Below, one piece after another: positions 24,079 through 31,939 of a stretch of 64,000 nucleotides of DNA (positions are counted from its first letter, which is position 1; every line of letters begins with the position of its first letter). The translations under genes were made by a program, and so were the position numbers. Source of the stretch: Parabacteroides massiliensis (GTDB lineage Bacteria; Bacteroidota; Bacteroidia; Bacteroidales; Tannerellaceae); contig NZ_LT700190.1 of assembly GCF_900155425.1 (NCBI RefSeq), forward strand, positions 603,386-667,385, in the 5' to 3' direction. The notes below the pieces were generated by a model. The model made no database searches, was not told the origin of the DNA, and saw nothing but the letters and a program-made list of their open reading frames with translations.

Positions 24079-25239
24079 ATGTTTTTTGTTTTTGTGAGAA
24101 ACATGTCAGGAAAAGAAGACGGTTATTTTTATATCGATAAAACCGAGTTTATCTACCGTCTTGTCAAGTCTGGACGTTACTATTTCCTGAGTCGGCCGCG
24201 CCGCTTCGGGAAAAGTTTGCTCATATCTACGATTGAAGCTTATTTTCAAGGAAAGAAAGAGCTATTCGAAGGTTTGGCGATAGAGCGATTAGAGAAGGAC
24301 TGGTCGCAATATCCGGTCTTGCATTTGGATTTGAATGCTCGCCAATACGACAGGGCGGAGTCTTTGTACGAAGAATTGAACAAATATCTTGAGATTTGGG
24401 AACAGACGTATGGCAGTCCGTATGGAGACCGTAAACCGGAAGAGCGTTTTTACCAAGTGATTCGCTATGCATATAAAAAGACCGGTCAGCGGGTTGTGGT
24501 CCTTGTGGACGAATATGACAAACCATTGCTTCAGGCAATCGGGTGTGCGGAATTGCAGGAGGCTTACCGTAATATTCTAAAAGCTTTCTATGGAGTTCTG
24601 AAATCAATGGATGGCTATATCCAGTTTGCGATGTTGACAGGTGTGACCAAGTTTGGAAAAATAAGCGTATTCAGCGACCTGAATAACTTGGATGACATCT
24701 CCATGCGTGAGCCCTATGTTAATCTATGTGGTGTGTCCGAGCAAGAGATACACCACAATTTGGAAGAAGAGCTTCATGAATTGGCAAAAATCCAGAACAT
24801 GACATATGAGGAAACCTGCGCCAAGCTCAAGGAGTATTATGACGGTTATCATTTTGCGGAAAATACCATCGGCATATACAATCCGTTCAGTTTGCTTAAT
24901 ACATTTAAATATAATAAGTTCAGTAGCTATTGGTTCGAAACCGGCACGCCGTCCTATTTGGTCGAACTGCTGAAACGAAGCCATTACGACCTGGAGCGCA
25001 TGGCAAACGAAGTTACCAGTTCGGATGTCTTGAACTGTATTTACGAAGACTTGAATCCTATTCCACTCATTTACCAAAGTGGCTACCTGACAATCAAGGG
25101 GTATGACGAAGAATTCGGAATTTACCGGTTAGGGTTTCCAAATCGAGAAGTAGAAGAGGGCTTAGATAGATTATTCAAGATCGGGATAAATTTCAGCAAT
25201 AAGTTGCGGAATATTGAAGAATGGATTATTGAAAAATAA
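24079..25239 (+). CDS. AAA-ATPase-like protein lacking its nuclease domain (probable decayed paralogue)
   Basis: 386 aa. It matches the gene at 25752 over most of its length: Y-F-Y-I-D-K-T-E, the P-loop-like R-P-R-R-F-G-K-S, V-V-L-V-D-E-Y-D-K-P and G-V-T-K-F-G. Directly after N-R-E-V-E-E-G it jumps to L-F-K-I-G-I-N-F-S-N, skipping about 110 residues that hold the PD-(D/E)XK (DUF1703-like) nuclease in the paralogue. The first residues also differ (no M-N-N-K-I-Y-P-I-G-V). The family (PF09820 plus PF08011) is widespread and of uncertain function in Bacteroidetes. Confidence 0.7.
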   Translation: MFFVFVRNMSGKEDGYFYIDKTEFIYRLVKSGRYYFLSRPRRFGKSLLISTIEAYFQGKKELFEGLAIERLEKDWSQYPVLHLDLNARQYDRAESLYEELNKYLEIWEQTYGSPYGDRKPEERFYQVIRYAYKKTGQRVVVLVDEYDKPLLQAIGCAELQEAYRNILKAFYGVLKSMDGYIQFAMLTGVTKFGKISVFSDLNNLDDISMREPYVNLCGVSEQEIHHNLEEELHELAKIQNMTYEETCAKLKEYYDGYHFAENTIGIYNPFSLLNTFKYNKFSSYWFETGTPSYLVELLKRSHYDLERMANEVTSSDVLNCIYEDLNPIPLIYQSGYLTIKGYDEEFGIYRLGFPNREVEEGLDRLFKIGINFSNKLRNIEEWIIEK

Positions 25240-25751
25240 TACAATAACCCCTTTTTGTCATTATTTCTATTTCACCAGGAATATTGTTTCATTTTAATCT
25301 GACACATTGTGCAATCGATCTGTTTTATGGTGACAGCAAGCACCATGTGTCCGGCAGTTCGTCTATATTCCAACTCTGTTTTGTCATCCTAAACAGCAAA
25401 ACAACGACAATATGAAAAGGATTAACTTTCAGAGAATCGAATATTTGCAAACGAAGTCGGTTCGCATCCCGTATATACCAAAAAGCTTTTTCCACTTTTC
25501 CCCCGTGAGGTGCGCAGAACTTTCCCGCGACGACCGTCTTCGTTGCTGTGAGTTGCCGAGATCATAGGTAGTGACGACCGTCTTCATGGCGATGAAGTCC
25601 CTTGTCATAGCGATGAAGACGGTCGTCGCGGAGGAAAAGTAGTAAATCAATGAAAAAAGCGCCGTTTTACCTATAGGAGAAGCTTCCTTGCACCTTATAC
25701 ACCAAAATGTAAAAAAATATTTTATTTACAATAAGGCATAGGAAATCAGAT
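25240..25751. other. intergenic region with nested inverted repeat
   Basis: No supported gene. It separates two oppositely oriented ATPase paralogues (convergent ends) and contains the inverted repeat at 25525-25631. The rest is unremarkable. Confidence 0.5.
25525..25631. repeat. 107-bp element bounded by 17-bp perfect inverted repeats
   Basis: The left arm CCGCGACGACCGTCTTC (25525-25541) is the exact reverse complement of 25615-25631. Inside, GACGACCGTCTTC recurs at 25573-25585, followed by a small hairpin CTTCAT-ggcg-ATGAAG. It is GC-rich against AT-rich flanks. It may be a MITE-like or REP-like element, or a strong structured terminator region between the converging genes. Confidence 0.65.
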
Positions 25752-27305
25752 TCATTCTTCAATAATCCACTCTTCAATATTCCGTAACTTGTTGCTGAAA
25801 TTTATCCCGATCTTGAATAATTTCCGTGAGTCGGCGGCAAACGGGAGTGCATACCGCTTTTCGTCAATCTGCTTCAATGCTTCCTGGGCAGTCCCTTCCA
25901 ATTTGAATTCCATCACATAGATGTAGTCACTCGTTTTCAAAACCAAATCGACACGCCCGCTGCTTGTATGATATTCTACTTGCGTATAAAAGCCTGCCAA
26001 TTTGAAAACGATAAAGAGTACATTCTGGTAATGCAATTCCAGTTGGCGGGCCAGTTCGTATGGGGTGTCCGCAAAGAAACTTTGCAGGCGCTGGAGGAAA
26101 GCGTCGGGTTGGCCCTTACGGATTTCACTGACGAATTTCTGTATTTCAAAGGGGGATTCTACTTTGTTTATATTTGTATAGAAAGGCATCAGGTACCGAA
26201 CAAAGCCTTCTTCTACTTCGCGATTGGGAAACCCTAACCGGTAAATTCCGAATTCTTCGTCATAACTTTTAATAGTCAGGTAGCCGCTTTGATAGATTAC
26301 CGGGATCGGGTTCAAGGAATCAGCATAGATACTGTTCAGCACATCCGCATTGGTTTCTTCGTTTGCCATGCGTTCCAGGTCATAATGGCTTCGTTTCAGC
26401 AGTTCGACCAAATAAGACGGCGTGCCGGTCTCGAACCAGTAGCTCCCGAATTTATTGTATTTGAACGTGTGTAGCAGGCTGAACGGATTGTATATGCCGA
26501 TGGTGTTTTCAACGAAATGGTATCCGTCGTAATACTCCTTGAGCTTGGCGCAGGTTTCCTCGTATGTCATGTTCTGGAGTTTAGCCAACTCATGGAGCTC
26601 TTCTTCCAGGTTGTCGTGTATCTCTTGCTCGGACACGCCACATAGATTAACATAGGGCTCGCGCATGGAAATATCATCCAGGTTGTTCAGGTCGCTGAAT
26701 ACGCTGATTTTTCCGAATTTTGTCACGCCCGTCAGCATTGCGAATTTGATGTTGCCGTCCATTGTTTTCAAAACACCGTAGAAAGGTTTCAGGGTGTTGC
26801 GGAATGATTGTTGGAGTTCCTCATTGCCGATGGCCTGTAACATAGGTTTGTCGTATTCGTCCACAAGGATTACGACGCGCTGTCCGGCCTGCTTGCAGGC
26901 TCGTTCGATGACTCCTGCAAAACGGAGGGAGAAAGAACGTTCGGATGGATCGGCTCCATAAAGGCTTTCCCAACCGGCCAATGTTTTCTCAAGCATATTG
27001 TCGAGGCTTTCCTGGCAATCGTATTTCTCGATGTTCAAGTCCATGTGCAGGATCGGATGCTCGATCCAGTCTTTTTCCAACTTTTCCATGGCAAGCCCTT
27101 CGAACAACTCTTTCTTGCCTTGGAAATAGGCTTCGATCGTAGATATGAGCAAACTTTTCCCGAAGCGGCGGGGGCGGCTCAGAAAATAGTAGCTGCCGGT
27201 TTTGATGATCCGGTAAATAAGTTCGGTTTTATCGATATAGAAATAACCGCCTGTACGAAGTTTTTCAAAATTCTGTACGCCTATCGGATAAATTTTATTG
27301 TTCAT
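25752..27305 (-). CDS. AAA-ATPase-like / PD-(D/E)XK nuclease-like protein
   Basis: About 517 aa from ATG at 27305 (M-N-N-K-I-Y-P-I-G-V-Q-N-F), the conserved family start; the longer frame upstream runs through the promoter. The ATPase-like N-terminal part has R-P-R-R-F-G-K-S (Walker A-like) and V-I-L-V-D-E-Y-D-K-P (Walker B-like). The C-terminal 120 residues carry the nuclease-like motif G-R-V-D-L-V-L and Y-V-M-E-F-K-L. This is the PF09820 + PF08011 architecture, common in several copies in Bacteroidales; the role is unknown. The deleted paralogue lies just downstream in opposite orientation. Confidence 0.8.
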   Translation of the reverse strand: MNNKIYPIGVQNFEKLRTGGYFYIDKTELIYRIIKTGSYYFLSRPRRFGKSLLISTIEAYFQGKKELFEGLAMEKLEKDWIEHPILHMDLNIEKYDCQESLDNMLEKTLAGWESLYGADPSERSFSLRFAGVIERACKQAGQRVVILVDEYDKPMLQAIGNEELQQSFRNTLKPFYGVLKTMDGNIKFAMLTGVTKFGKISVFSDLNNLDDISMREPYVNLCGVSEQEIHDNLEEELHELAKLQNMTYEETCAKLKEYYDGYHFVENTIGIYNPFSLLHTFKYNKFGSYWFETGTPSYLVELLKRSHYDLERMANEETNADVLNSIYADSLNPIPVIYQSGYLTIKSYDEEFGIYRLGFPNREVEEGFVRYLMPFYTNINKVESPFEIQKFVSEIRKGQPDAFLQRLQSFFADTPYELARQLELHYQNVLFIVFKLAGFYTQVEYHTSSGRVDLVLKTSDYIYVMEFKLEGTAQEALKQIDEKRYALPFAADSRKLFKIGINFSNKLRNIEEWIIEE

Positions 27306-27352
27306 AATGTTCTTTTTATCTGTTTGAACAGTGTATTCAGTCTGTAATACAA

Positions 27353-27384
27353 CAAAGATAGTAATGTTTCTTTGCATAGTCAAG
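27353..27384 (-). promoter_or_regulatory. promoter of the intact ATPase gene
   Basis: CAAAGATA at 27353-27360 reads TATCTTTG on the minus strand. A CTTG-type -33 element ends 20 bp farther upstream (27381-27384). This is the Bacteroidetes arrangement. Confidence 0.5.
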
Positions 27385-27422
27385 CCAATCGGACGGATAT
27401 GCAACGATATGTCTGTTTTATG

Positions 27423-27430
27423 TATCTTTG
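27423..27430 (+). promoter_or_regulatory. -7 box of the ion channel gene
   Basis: TATCTTTG matches TAnnTTTG about 48 nt ahead of the ATG at 27479. Confidence 0.5.
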
Positions 27431-27478
27431 TAACAATAATCAACTTCAACTGTTTTTAGTAAATTGAAGATTCTGGAT

Positions 27479-28345
27479 ATGAGGCTTTTTTCGAGAATAC
27501 GGGAGCGTGTGGATGCTCTTCTTCATGATGAGAGTTTGAAGAAGAAGCTGTATGTTATTATATTTGAATCGGATACTCCGATGGGGAAACTGTTCGACAC
27601 CTGTCTGATCGGATTTATTATCGCAAGCGTGTTGGTGGTAATATTGGAAAGTATACAGTCTTTTTCATACCATTACACGTTGGGACTACGGATATTGGAG
27701 TATGTGTTTACGGCTTTCTTCACTTTTGAATACTTGGTTCGTATCTATTGCTCGCCAAATCCTAAAAAATATGTTTTCAGCTTTTTCGGGGTTGTGGATC
27801 TGTTGTCGACATTGCCGGTCTATCTGAGTTTTTTCTTTGCCGGCACGCGCTACCTGCTTGTGATTCGTGCGTTTCGGTTGATCCGCGTTTTTCGTGTCTT
27901 TAAGCTGTTTAACTTCTTGAAAGAAGGTAATATGCTGTTGAAATCGCTTAGGATCAGTGCACCGAAGATATTCGTGTTTTTCTTTTTTGTCCTGATTTTG
28001 GTGACTTCGATCGGTACGATCATGTACATGATAGAAGGGAACCAGCCCGGTACGCAATTCGATAATATTCCGAACAGTATCTATTGGGCGATCGTGACGA
28101 TGACGACCGTCGGCTATGGCGATATAACGCCGGTGACACCCGTCGGACGTTTCCTGTCGGCGATCGTGATGCTGATCGGCTATACGATTATCGCCGTCCC
28201 GACGGGGATTGTGTCGGCAACAATGGTCGGGGAACAACGCAAAAGGAATAGGTTGGAATGTCCGCATTGCCACCGGACCGGACATGAAGAGGAAGCCGGA
28301 TATTGTAAATATTGCGGTTCGAAATTGGACCATCCGAAAAGATGA
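27479..28345 (+). CDS. voltage-gated potassium channel-like protein with C-terminal zinc ribbon
   Basis: 288 aa from ATG at 27479 (an in-frame TTG lies 15 nt upstream). Six TM helices are visible. S4 carries regularly spaced Arg (V-I-R-A-F-R-L-I-R-V-F-R-V-F-K). A pore loop with selectivity filter T-T-V-G-Y-G-D indicates K+. After S6 the cytoplasmic tail is a small zinc ribbon, C-P-H-C then C-K-Y-C-G, instead of an RCK or CNB domain. It probably sets membrane potential or osmotic balance. The gene has its own promoter and is followed 68 nt later by trpS. Confidence 0.85.
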   Translation: MRLFSRIRERVDALLHDESLKKKLYVIIFESDTPMGKLFDTCLIGFIIASVLVVILESIQSFSYHYTLGLRILEYVFTAFFTFEYLVRIYCSPNPKKYVFSFFGVVDLLSTLPVYLSFFFAGTRYLLVIRAFRLIRVFRVFKLFNFLKEGNMLLKSLRISAPKIFVFFFFVLILVTSIGTIMYMIEGNQPGTQFDNIPNSIYWAIVTMTTVGYGDITPVTPVGRFLSAIVMLIGYTIIAVPTGIVSATMVGEQRKRNRLECPHCHRTGHEEEAGYCKYCGSKLDHPKR

Positions 28346-28373
28346 ATATTCGGAATCTGTCAAAATAATTTTG

Positions 28374-28381
28374 TATCTTTG
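28374..28381 (+). promoter_or_regulatory. -7 box of trpS
   Basis: TATCTTTG matches TAnnTTTG, 32 nt upstream of the trpS ATG. Confidence 0.55.
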
Positions 28382-28413
28382 CCACCATTGATATTAACAA
28401 TTTAAGAAAGAAA

Positions 28414-29466
28414 ATGGAAACAGTAGTAAGCGGCATTCGCCCAACGGGTAATTTGCATCTGGGGAATTACTTCGGAGCAGTAAAAGGATTTTTGCAAATG
28501 CAAAATGAGTATAATTGCTTTTTCTTTATTGCAGACTGGCACTCGTTGACTACACATCCTCATCCCGATAATATCCGTAACAGCGTAAAGACTATCCTGG
28601 CTGAATATCTGGCTTGCGGTATCGATCCGGAGAAAGCGACCATCTATCTTCAGAGCGATGTGCGCGAAATCCCCGAATTGTATTTATACCTGAATATGAA
28701 CGCCGGAATCGGTGAGTTGATGCGTACTACTTCATTCAAGGATAAGGCACGCCAACAGTTGCACATAGACCGTGTCAACACCACGGAAGGCGATGTGGAG
28801 AGAGAAATATTCAACGAGGGGAATAAACACAGTGTCAGTGCCGGATTGTTGACCTATCCGACCTTGATGGCTGCCGATATCATTATCCATAAGGCGGTGA
28901 AAGTGCCGGTTGGAAAAGACCAGGAGCAAAATATGGAAATGGCTCGTCGTTTTGCCCGCCGTTTCAACGCGACTTACGGAGTCGAATGTTTTCCGGAACC
29001 CGCCTCTTTCTATTATTCCAGTAAGGCGATCAAAGTGCCCGGGCTGGACGGATCCGGAAAGATGGGCAAGAGCGAAGGAAATGCGATCTACCTGATCGAT
29101 GATGAAAAGACGATCAAGAAGAAGGTGATGAAAGCAGTGACGGATGCGGGTCCGACGGAACCGAACAGCGTGAAACCCGAACCGATTGCCAACTTGTTTA
29201 CAATGATGGAAATCGTATCTTCAAAAGACACGTTCGATTTCTTCAATGAAAAATATAACAATTGCGAGATCCGTTACGGAGATTTGAAAAAGCAACTGGC
29301 TGAAGATATCAATAATTTCTGTGCACCGATTCGCGAACGCATCTTGGATATTCGTTCCAACGAAGACTATTTGGTGAAAGTAGCCCGGATGGGAGCCGAG
29401 AAAGCAAGCGAGAGCGCTGCAAAGACATTGCGTGAAGTGCGCGAGATCATCGGATTCAGGGGATAA
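28414..29466 (+). CDS. trpS: tryptophanyl-tRNA synthetase
   Basis: 350 aa, the usual length for a bacterial class Ic enzyme that charges tRNA-Trp in the cytoplasm. Visible signatures are G-I-R-P-T-G-N-L-H-L-G-N-Y (HIGH-type motif, residues 6-18) and G-K-M-G-K-S-E-G-N (KMSKS-type loop). Also typical are D-W-H-S-L-T-T and P-T-L-M-A-A-D-I-I. It is monocistronic, with its own promoter and a strong terminator. Confidence 0.97.
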   Translation: METVVSGIRPTGNLHLGNYFGAVKGFLQMQNEYNCFFFIADWHSLTTHPHPDNIRNSVKTILAEYLACGIDPEKATIYLQSDVREIPELYLYLNMNAGIGELMRTTSFKDKARQQLHIDRVNTTEGDVEREIFNEGNKHSVSAGLLTYPTLMAADIIIHKAVKVPVGKDQEQNMEMARRFARRFNATYGVECFPEPASFYYSSKAIKVPGLDGSGKMGKSEGNAIYLIDDEKTIKKKVMKAVTDAGPTEPNSVKPEPIANLFTMMEIVSSKDTFDFFNEKYNNCEIRYGDLKKQLAEDINNFCAPIRERILDIRSNEDYLVKVARMGAEKASESAAKTLREVREIIGFRG

Positions 29467-29493
29467 GCCTATTCGGGCCCGAAAATATAGAGG

Positions 29494-29557
29494 CGCGGAT
29501 TACACAAAACTCACGGATTAATTAATGCCGTGCAGTCTGTGTGATCCGCGTTTTTTT
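29494..29557 (+). terminator. trpS terminator
   Basis: CGCGGATTACACA pairs with TGTGTGATCCGCG (one mismatch) around an internal hairpin, followed by seven T (29551-29557). Confidence 0.85.
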
Positions 29558-29681
29558 ATGTGTGTATGAGGATGATACTGTGCGATATAATTTATTAAAA
29601 TCATAATAAAGAATCTGAAAATCGGATTATTGAATGGAAAACTGCTTTACTTTGCCATGAATAGAGACAAGCAACAAATGT

Positions 29682-30197
29682 ATGGCAGCAATATCTGCGG
29701 GCGAATTTGAACGTATTTTTAAGGAGCTTTATAAGCCTCTGTGCCTGTTTGCACTTCGTTTTACTGAAAAAACGGAAGATGCCGAAGATGTCGTGCAGCA
29801 GGCTTTTGCCGATATTTGGGATAAAAACAGCCATAATGTGGTAATTGCCAACCTCAAATCCTATCTCTACCAGGCGGTACGGAACCGTTCCCTTACGCTA
29901 ATCGCCCAATCATCCGATGTGTTACAGGCAACAGAATGCATTGCCGATATGGAGGACCTGTCGGAAGAGGAACAGATATATCAGTCGGAACGGGATGCGC
30001 GTCTCTGGGCGGCTATCGACGAGCTGCCTACCGAACGGAAGAGGATATTTTTGTTATCCAAACGGGACGGATTGAAATATCAGGAGATCGCGGAGGAATT
30101 GCATATATCCGTTAAAACGGTTGAAAACCAAATAGGAAAAGCATTAAAGGCTTTGCGGGATACGGCCGTACGGATTTATTGTTTCTTTTTTTCTTGA
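29682..30197 (+). CDS. FecI-type ECF sigma factor
   Basis: 171 aa. Region 2 (residues about 10-75: F-A-L-R-F-T-E-K-T-E-D-A-E-D-V-V-Q-Q-A-F) and region 4 (residues about 110-160: L-P-T-E-R-K-R-I-F-L-L-S-K-R-D-G and L-K-Y-Q-E-I-A-E-E-L) are present with no extra domains. It belongs to the Bacteroidetes RpoE-like/FecI family controlled by FecR anti-sigma factors. Its partner is probably the FecR gene at 31083, although a barrel gene lies between them. Confidence 0.88.
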   Translation: MAAISAGEFERIFKELYKPLCLFALRFTEKTEDAEDVVQQAFADIWDKNSHNVVIANLKSYLYQAVRNRSLTLIAQSSDVLQATECIADMEDLSEEEQIYQSERDARLWAAIDELPTERKRIFLLSKRDGLKYQEIAEELHISVKTVENQIGKALKALRDTAVRIYCFFFS

Positions 30198-30279
30198 AAG
30201 AATAGGGGTTTTTCGGATTTTTTTGTCTTAGTGATAGAAAGGTTAAAATGTTTATGTATCGCTAATTCAAAAAAGAGAA

Positions 30280-31038
30280 ATGAAGAAATTCGTATTATTT
30301 GTGATGTTGATGATGAGTGGGCTATCGGTGAGCGCACAGCGGTGGTCGTTGATGCCGGAAGTCGGGATGACGGCTGTCAAAAGAGGTGGCCCTTCTTATA
30401 TCGATGAACCGGGGTACATTTGGAATGCCGGTTGGAAAATCGGGGCTGGAGTGGAGTTTGCTGTCAAACCGGACCGTTTTTCATTGAAATCGGGATTGTA
30501 TTATACTCAACGGGGGTGTTCGAGACAATCTATTTCGTTCGGAAGCATTTACCCGACAACGGACGAACAGTCAAAGTCCACTTTTAGTGAGAGCTATTAT
30601 AAGGTGAGGCGTCATTTTTTGCAGGTTCCGTTGATGGCGAATTTGTCATTCCGTTTAGCGGATAATGTACGGTTGAATCTGGCTGCCGGTCCTTATATCG
30701 CTTATTCGATGGGAGATAAAAATGTAGCTGAGTATAATGAATATATGCCGGGTAATAGTGACAGCCATGAAAGTTTAGGCTATCTCTATTATAGAGGTAA
30801 CGGTAGTTATTCGTATGGCGGCGGATGGGTTGGGCAAGGTTTTGGCCATGAAAGTTGGACGCACGACAATCCTTGGGACTGGGGACTTTCGTTTCAGGCA
30901 GGATTGGAAATCGGTTCCTGTGTGATGAATATCGGATATGATGCCTCTTTGGGCAAGGAATATGGATATGATTCGGTCGACTTGAAATACCATACCTTCA
31001 GTCTGTCTGTCGGATATAAATTCAAATTAGGGAAATAA
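30280..31038 (+). CDS. outer-membrane beta-barrel protein (PorT/OmpW-like)
   Basis: 252 aa. Signal peptide M-K-K-F-V-L-F-V-M-L-M-M-S-G-L-S-V-S-A-Q, then alternating amphipathic strands; it ends in a barrel-type V-G-Y-K-F-K-L-G-K. A Gly/Tyr-rich extracellular loop lies around residues 165-195. It resembles porin-family small barrels; no specific function. It sits unusually between the sigma factor and FecR. Confidence 0.65.
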   Translation: MKKFVLFVMLMMSGLSVSAQRWSLMPEVGMTAVKRGGPSYIDEPGYIWNAGWKIGAGVEFAVKPDRFSLKSGLYYTQRGCSRQSISFGSIYPTTDEQSKSTFSESYYKVRRHFLQVPLMANLSFRLADNVRLNLAAGPYIAYSMGDKNVAEYNEYMPGNSDSHESLGYLYYRGNGSYSYGGGWVGQGFGHESWTHDNPWDWGLSFQAGLEIGSCVMNIGYDASLGKEYGYDSVDLKYHTFSLSVGYKFKLGK

Positions 31039-31082
31039 ACAATGGAGAGTGTAATGATAATTGTCTATTGTCAATTGAAAAG

Positions 31083-31928
31083 ATGAACAACGAGCAAGAT
31101 GATAGATTTGAAAAACGTCTTCGTTTTGTAGCCCGGTGCTACAAAGAGGGGAGCTTGGATGAGGATAAGGCTTGGGAACGGTTTGCCGCCCGGCAGGGAA
31201 TCCGCCGTCCGGTCGTTTTCCGCCGTTACTGGATGGCCGCGGCAGCGTCTGTTATGCTCTTGCTTATCGGTGTCGGTACTTTTTATTTGAAAGAGCGGAA
31301 TAATCCCGAATGGGTATCTGTTGTTACTGCATCGGGGCAGTTGAAAGATGTTTATATGCCGGATAGTACGCTGGTCTCGATGGCCGGGAATTCGACACTC
31401 CGGTATGATGTGAAGAAATATGGAAAGGAAAGGCGTGTGGTGGAGATGACTGGAAAAGCTTTTTTCCAGGTGAAGAGGAACGAGGCACGCCCTTTTTCCG
31501 TTTATACAGCCATGACGGAAGTGACGGTTTTAGGGACCAGCTTCCAGATAAACGAACAACCGGGTATGACGGAAGTCGATGTCGTTACGGGAAAAGTGCG
31601 TTTTGCGGGAGGGAAAATGGCTGAGCCGGTTATCCTGACAGCAGGAATGTCGGCCTCTTATTCGAGTGAAAAAGAGGAGATAGATATTCTGAAGGAAGAG
31701 AATCCGAACAATCTTTCCTGGAAAACGAAGCAGCTGAGGTTTAATGATACGCCTTTGGAAAAGGTGATCAGGGACCTGAACGAATATTACCGGGTGGAGA
31801 TCGTCAACAAGGTGGATTCGCCGGGATCCAGGCTGACCGCGACATTCAACGATCTGCCTCTTGACGAAGTCCTGATGGTCATCAATCAGACGTTGGATAT
31901 CCGGCTGGTTCCACGGGAAGATAAATAA
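31083..31928 (+). CDS. FecR-family anti-sigma factor / signal transducer
   Basis: 281 aa from ATG at 31083; an upstream in-frame TTG is less likely. The N-terminal cytoplasmic domain (residues 1-50) binds the sigma factor, one TM helix follows at about 57-75 (A-A-A-S-V-M-L-L-L-I-G-V-G-T-F-Y-L), then the periplasmic FecR domain (V-T-A-S-G-Q-L-K-D-V-Y-M-P-D-S-T) and the C-terminal DUF4974-type region. It relays occupancy of the TonB receptor encoded 12 nt downstream to the sigma factor. Confidence 0.88.
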   Translation: MNNEQDDRFEKRLRFVARCYKEGSLDEDKAWERFAARQGIRRPVVFRRYWMAAAASVMLLLIGVGTFYLKERNNPEWVSVVTASGQLKDVYMPDSTLVSMAGNSTLRYDVKKYGKERRVVEMTGKAFFQVKRNEARPFSVYTAMTEVTVLGTSFQINEQPGMTEVDVVTGKVRFAGGKMAEPVILTAGMSASYSSEKEEIDILKEENPNNLSWKTKQLRFNDTPLEKVIRDLNEYYRVEIVNKVDSPGSRLTATFNDLPLDEVLMVINQTLDIRLVPREDK

Positions 31929-31939
31929 AAAAAGAAAGT

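Noticed and set aside
25525-25631. CRISPR-like repeat array
   Set aside because: Only three copies of a 13-bp word, one inverted, with no regular spacers and no cas genes in the window.
25429-25650. 73-codon frame in the inverted-repeat region
   Set aside because: It is produced by the inverted repeat sequence itself and has no coding features.
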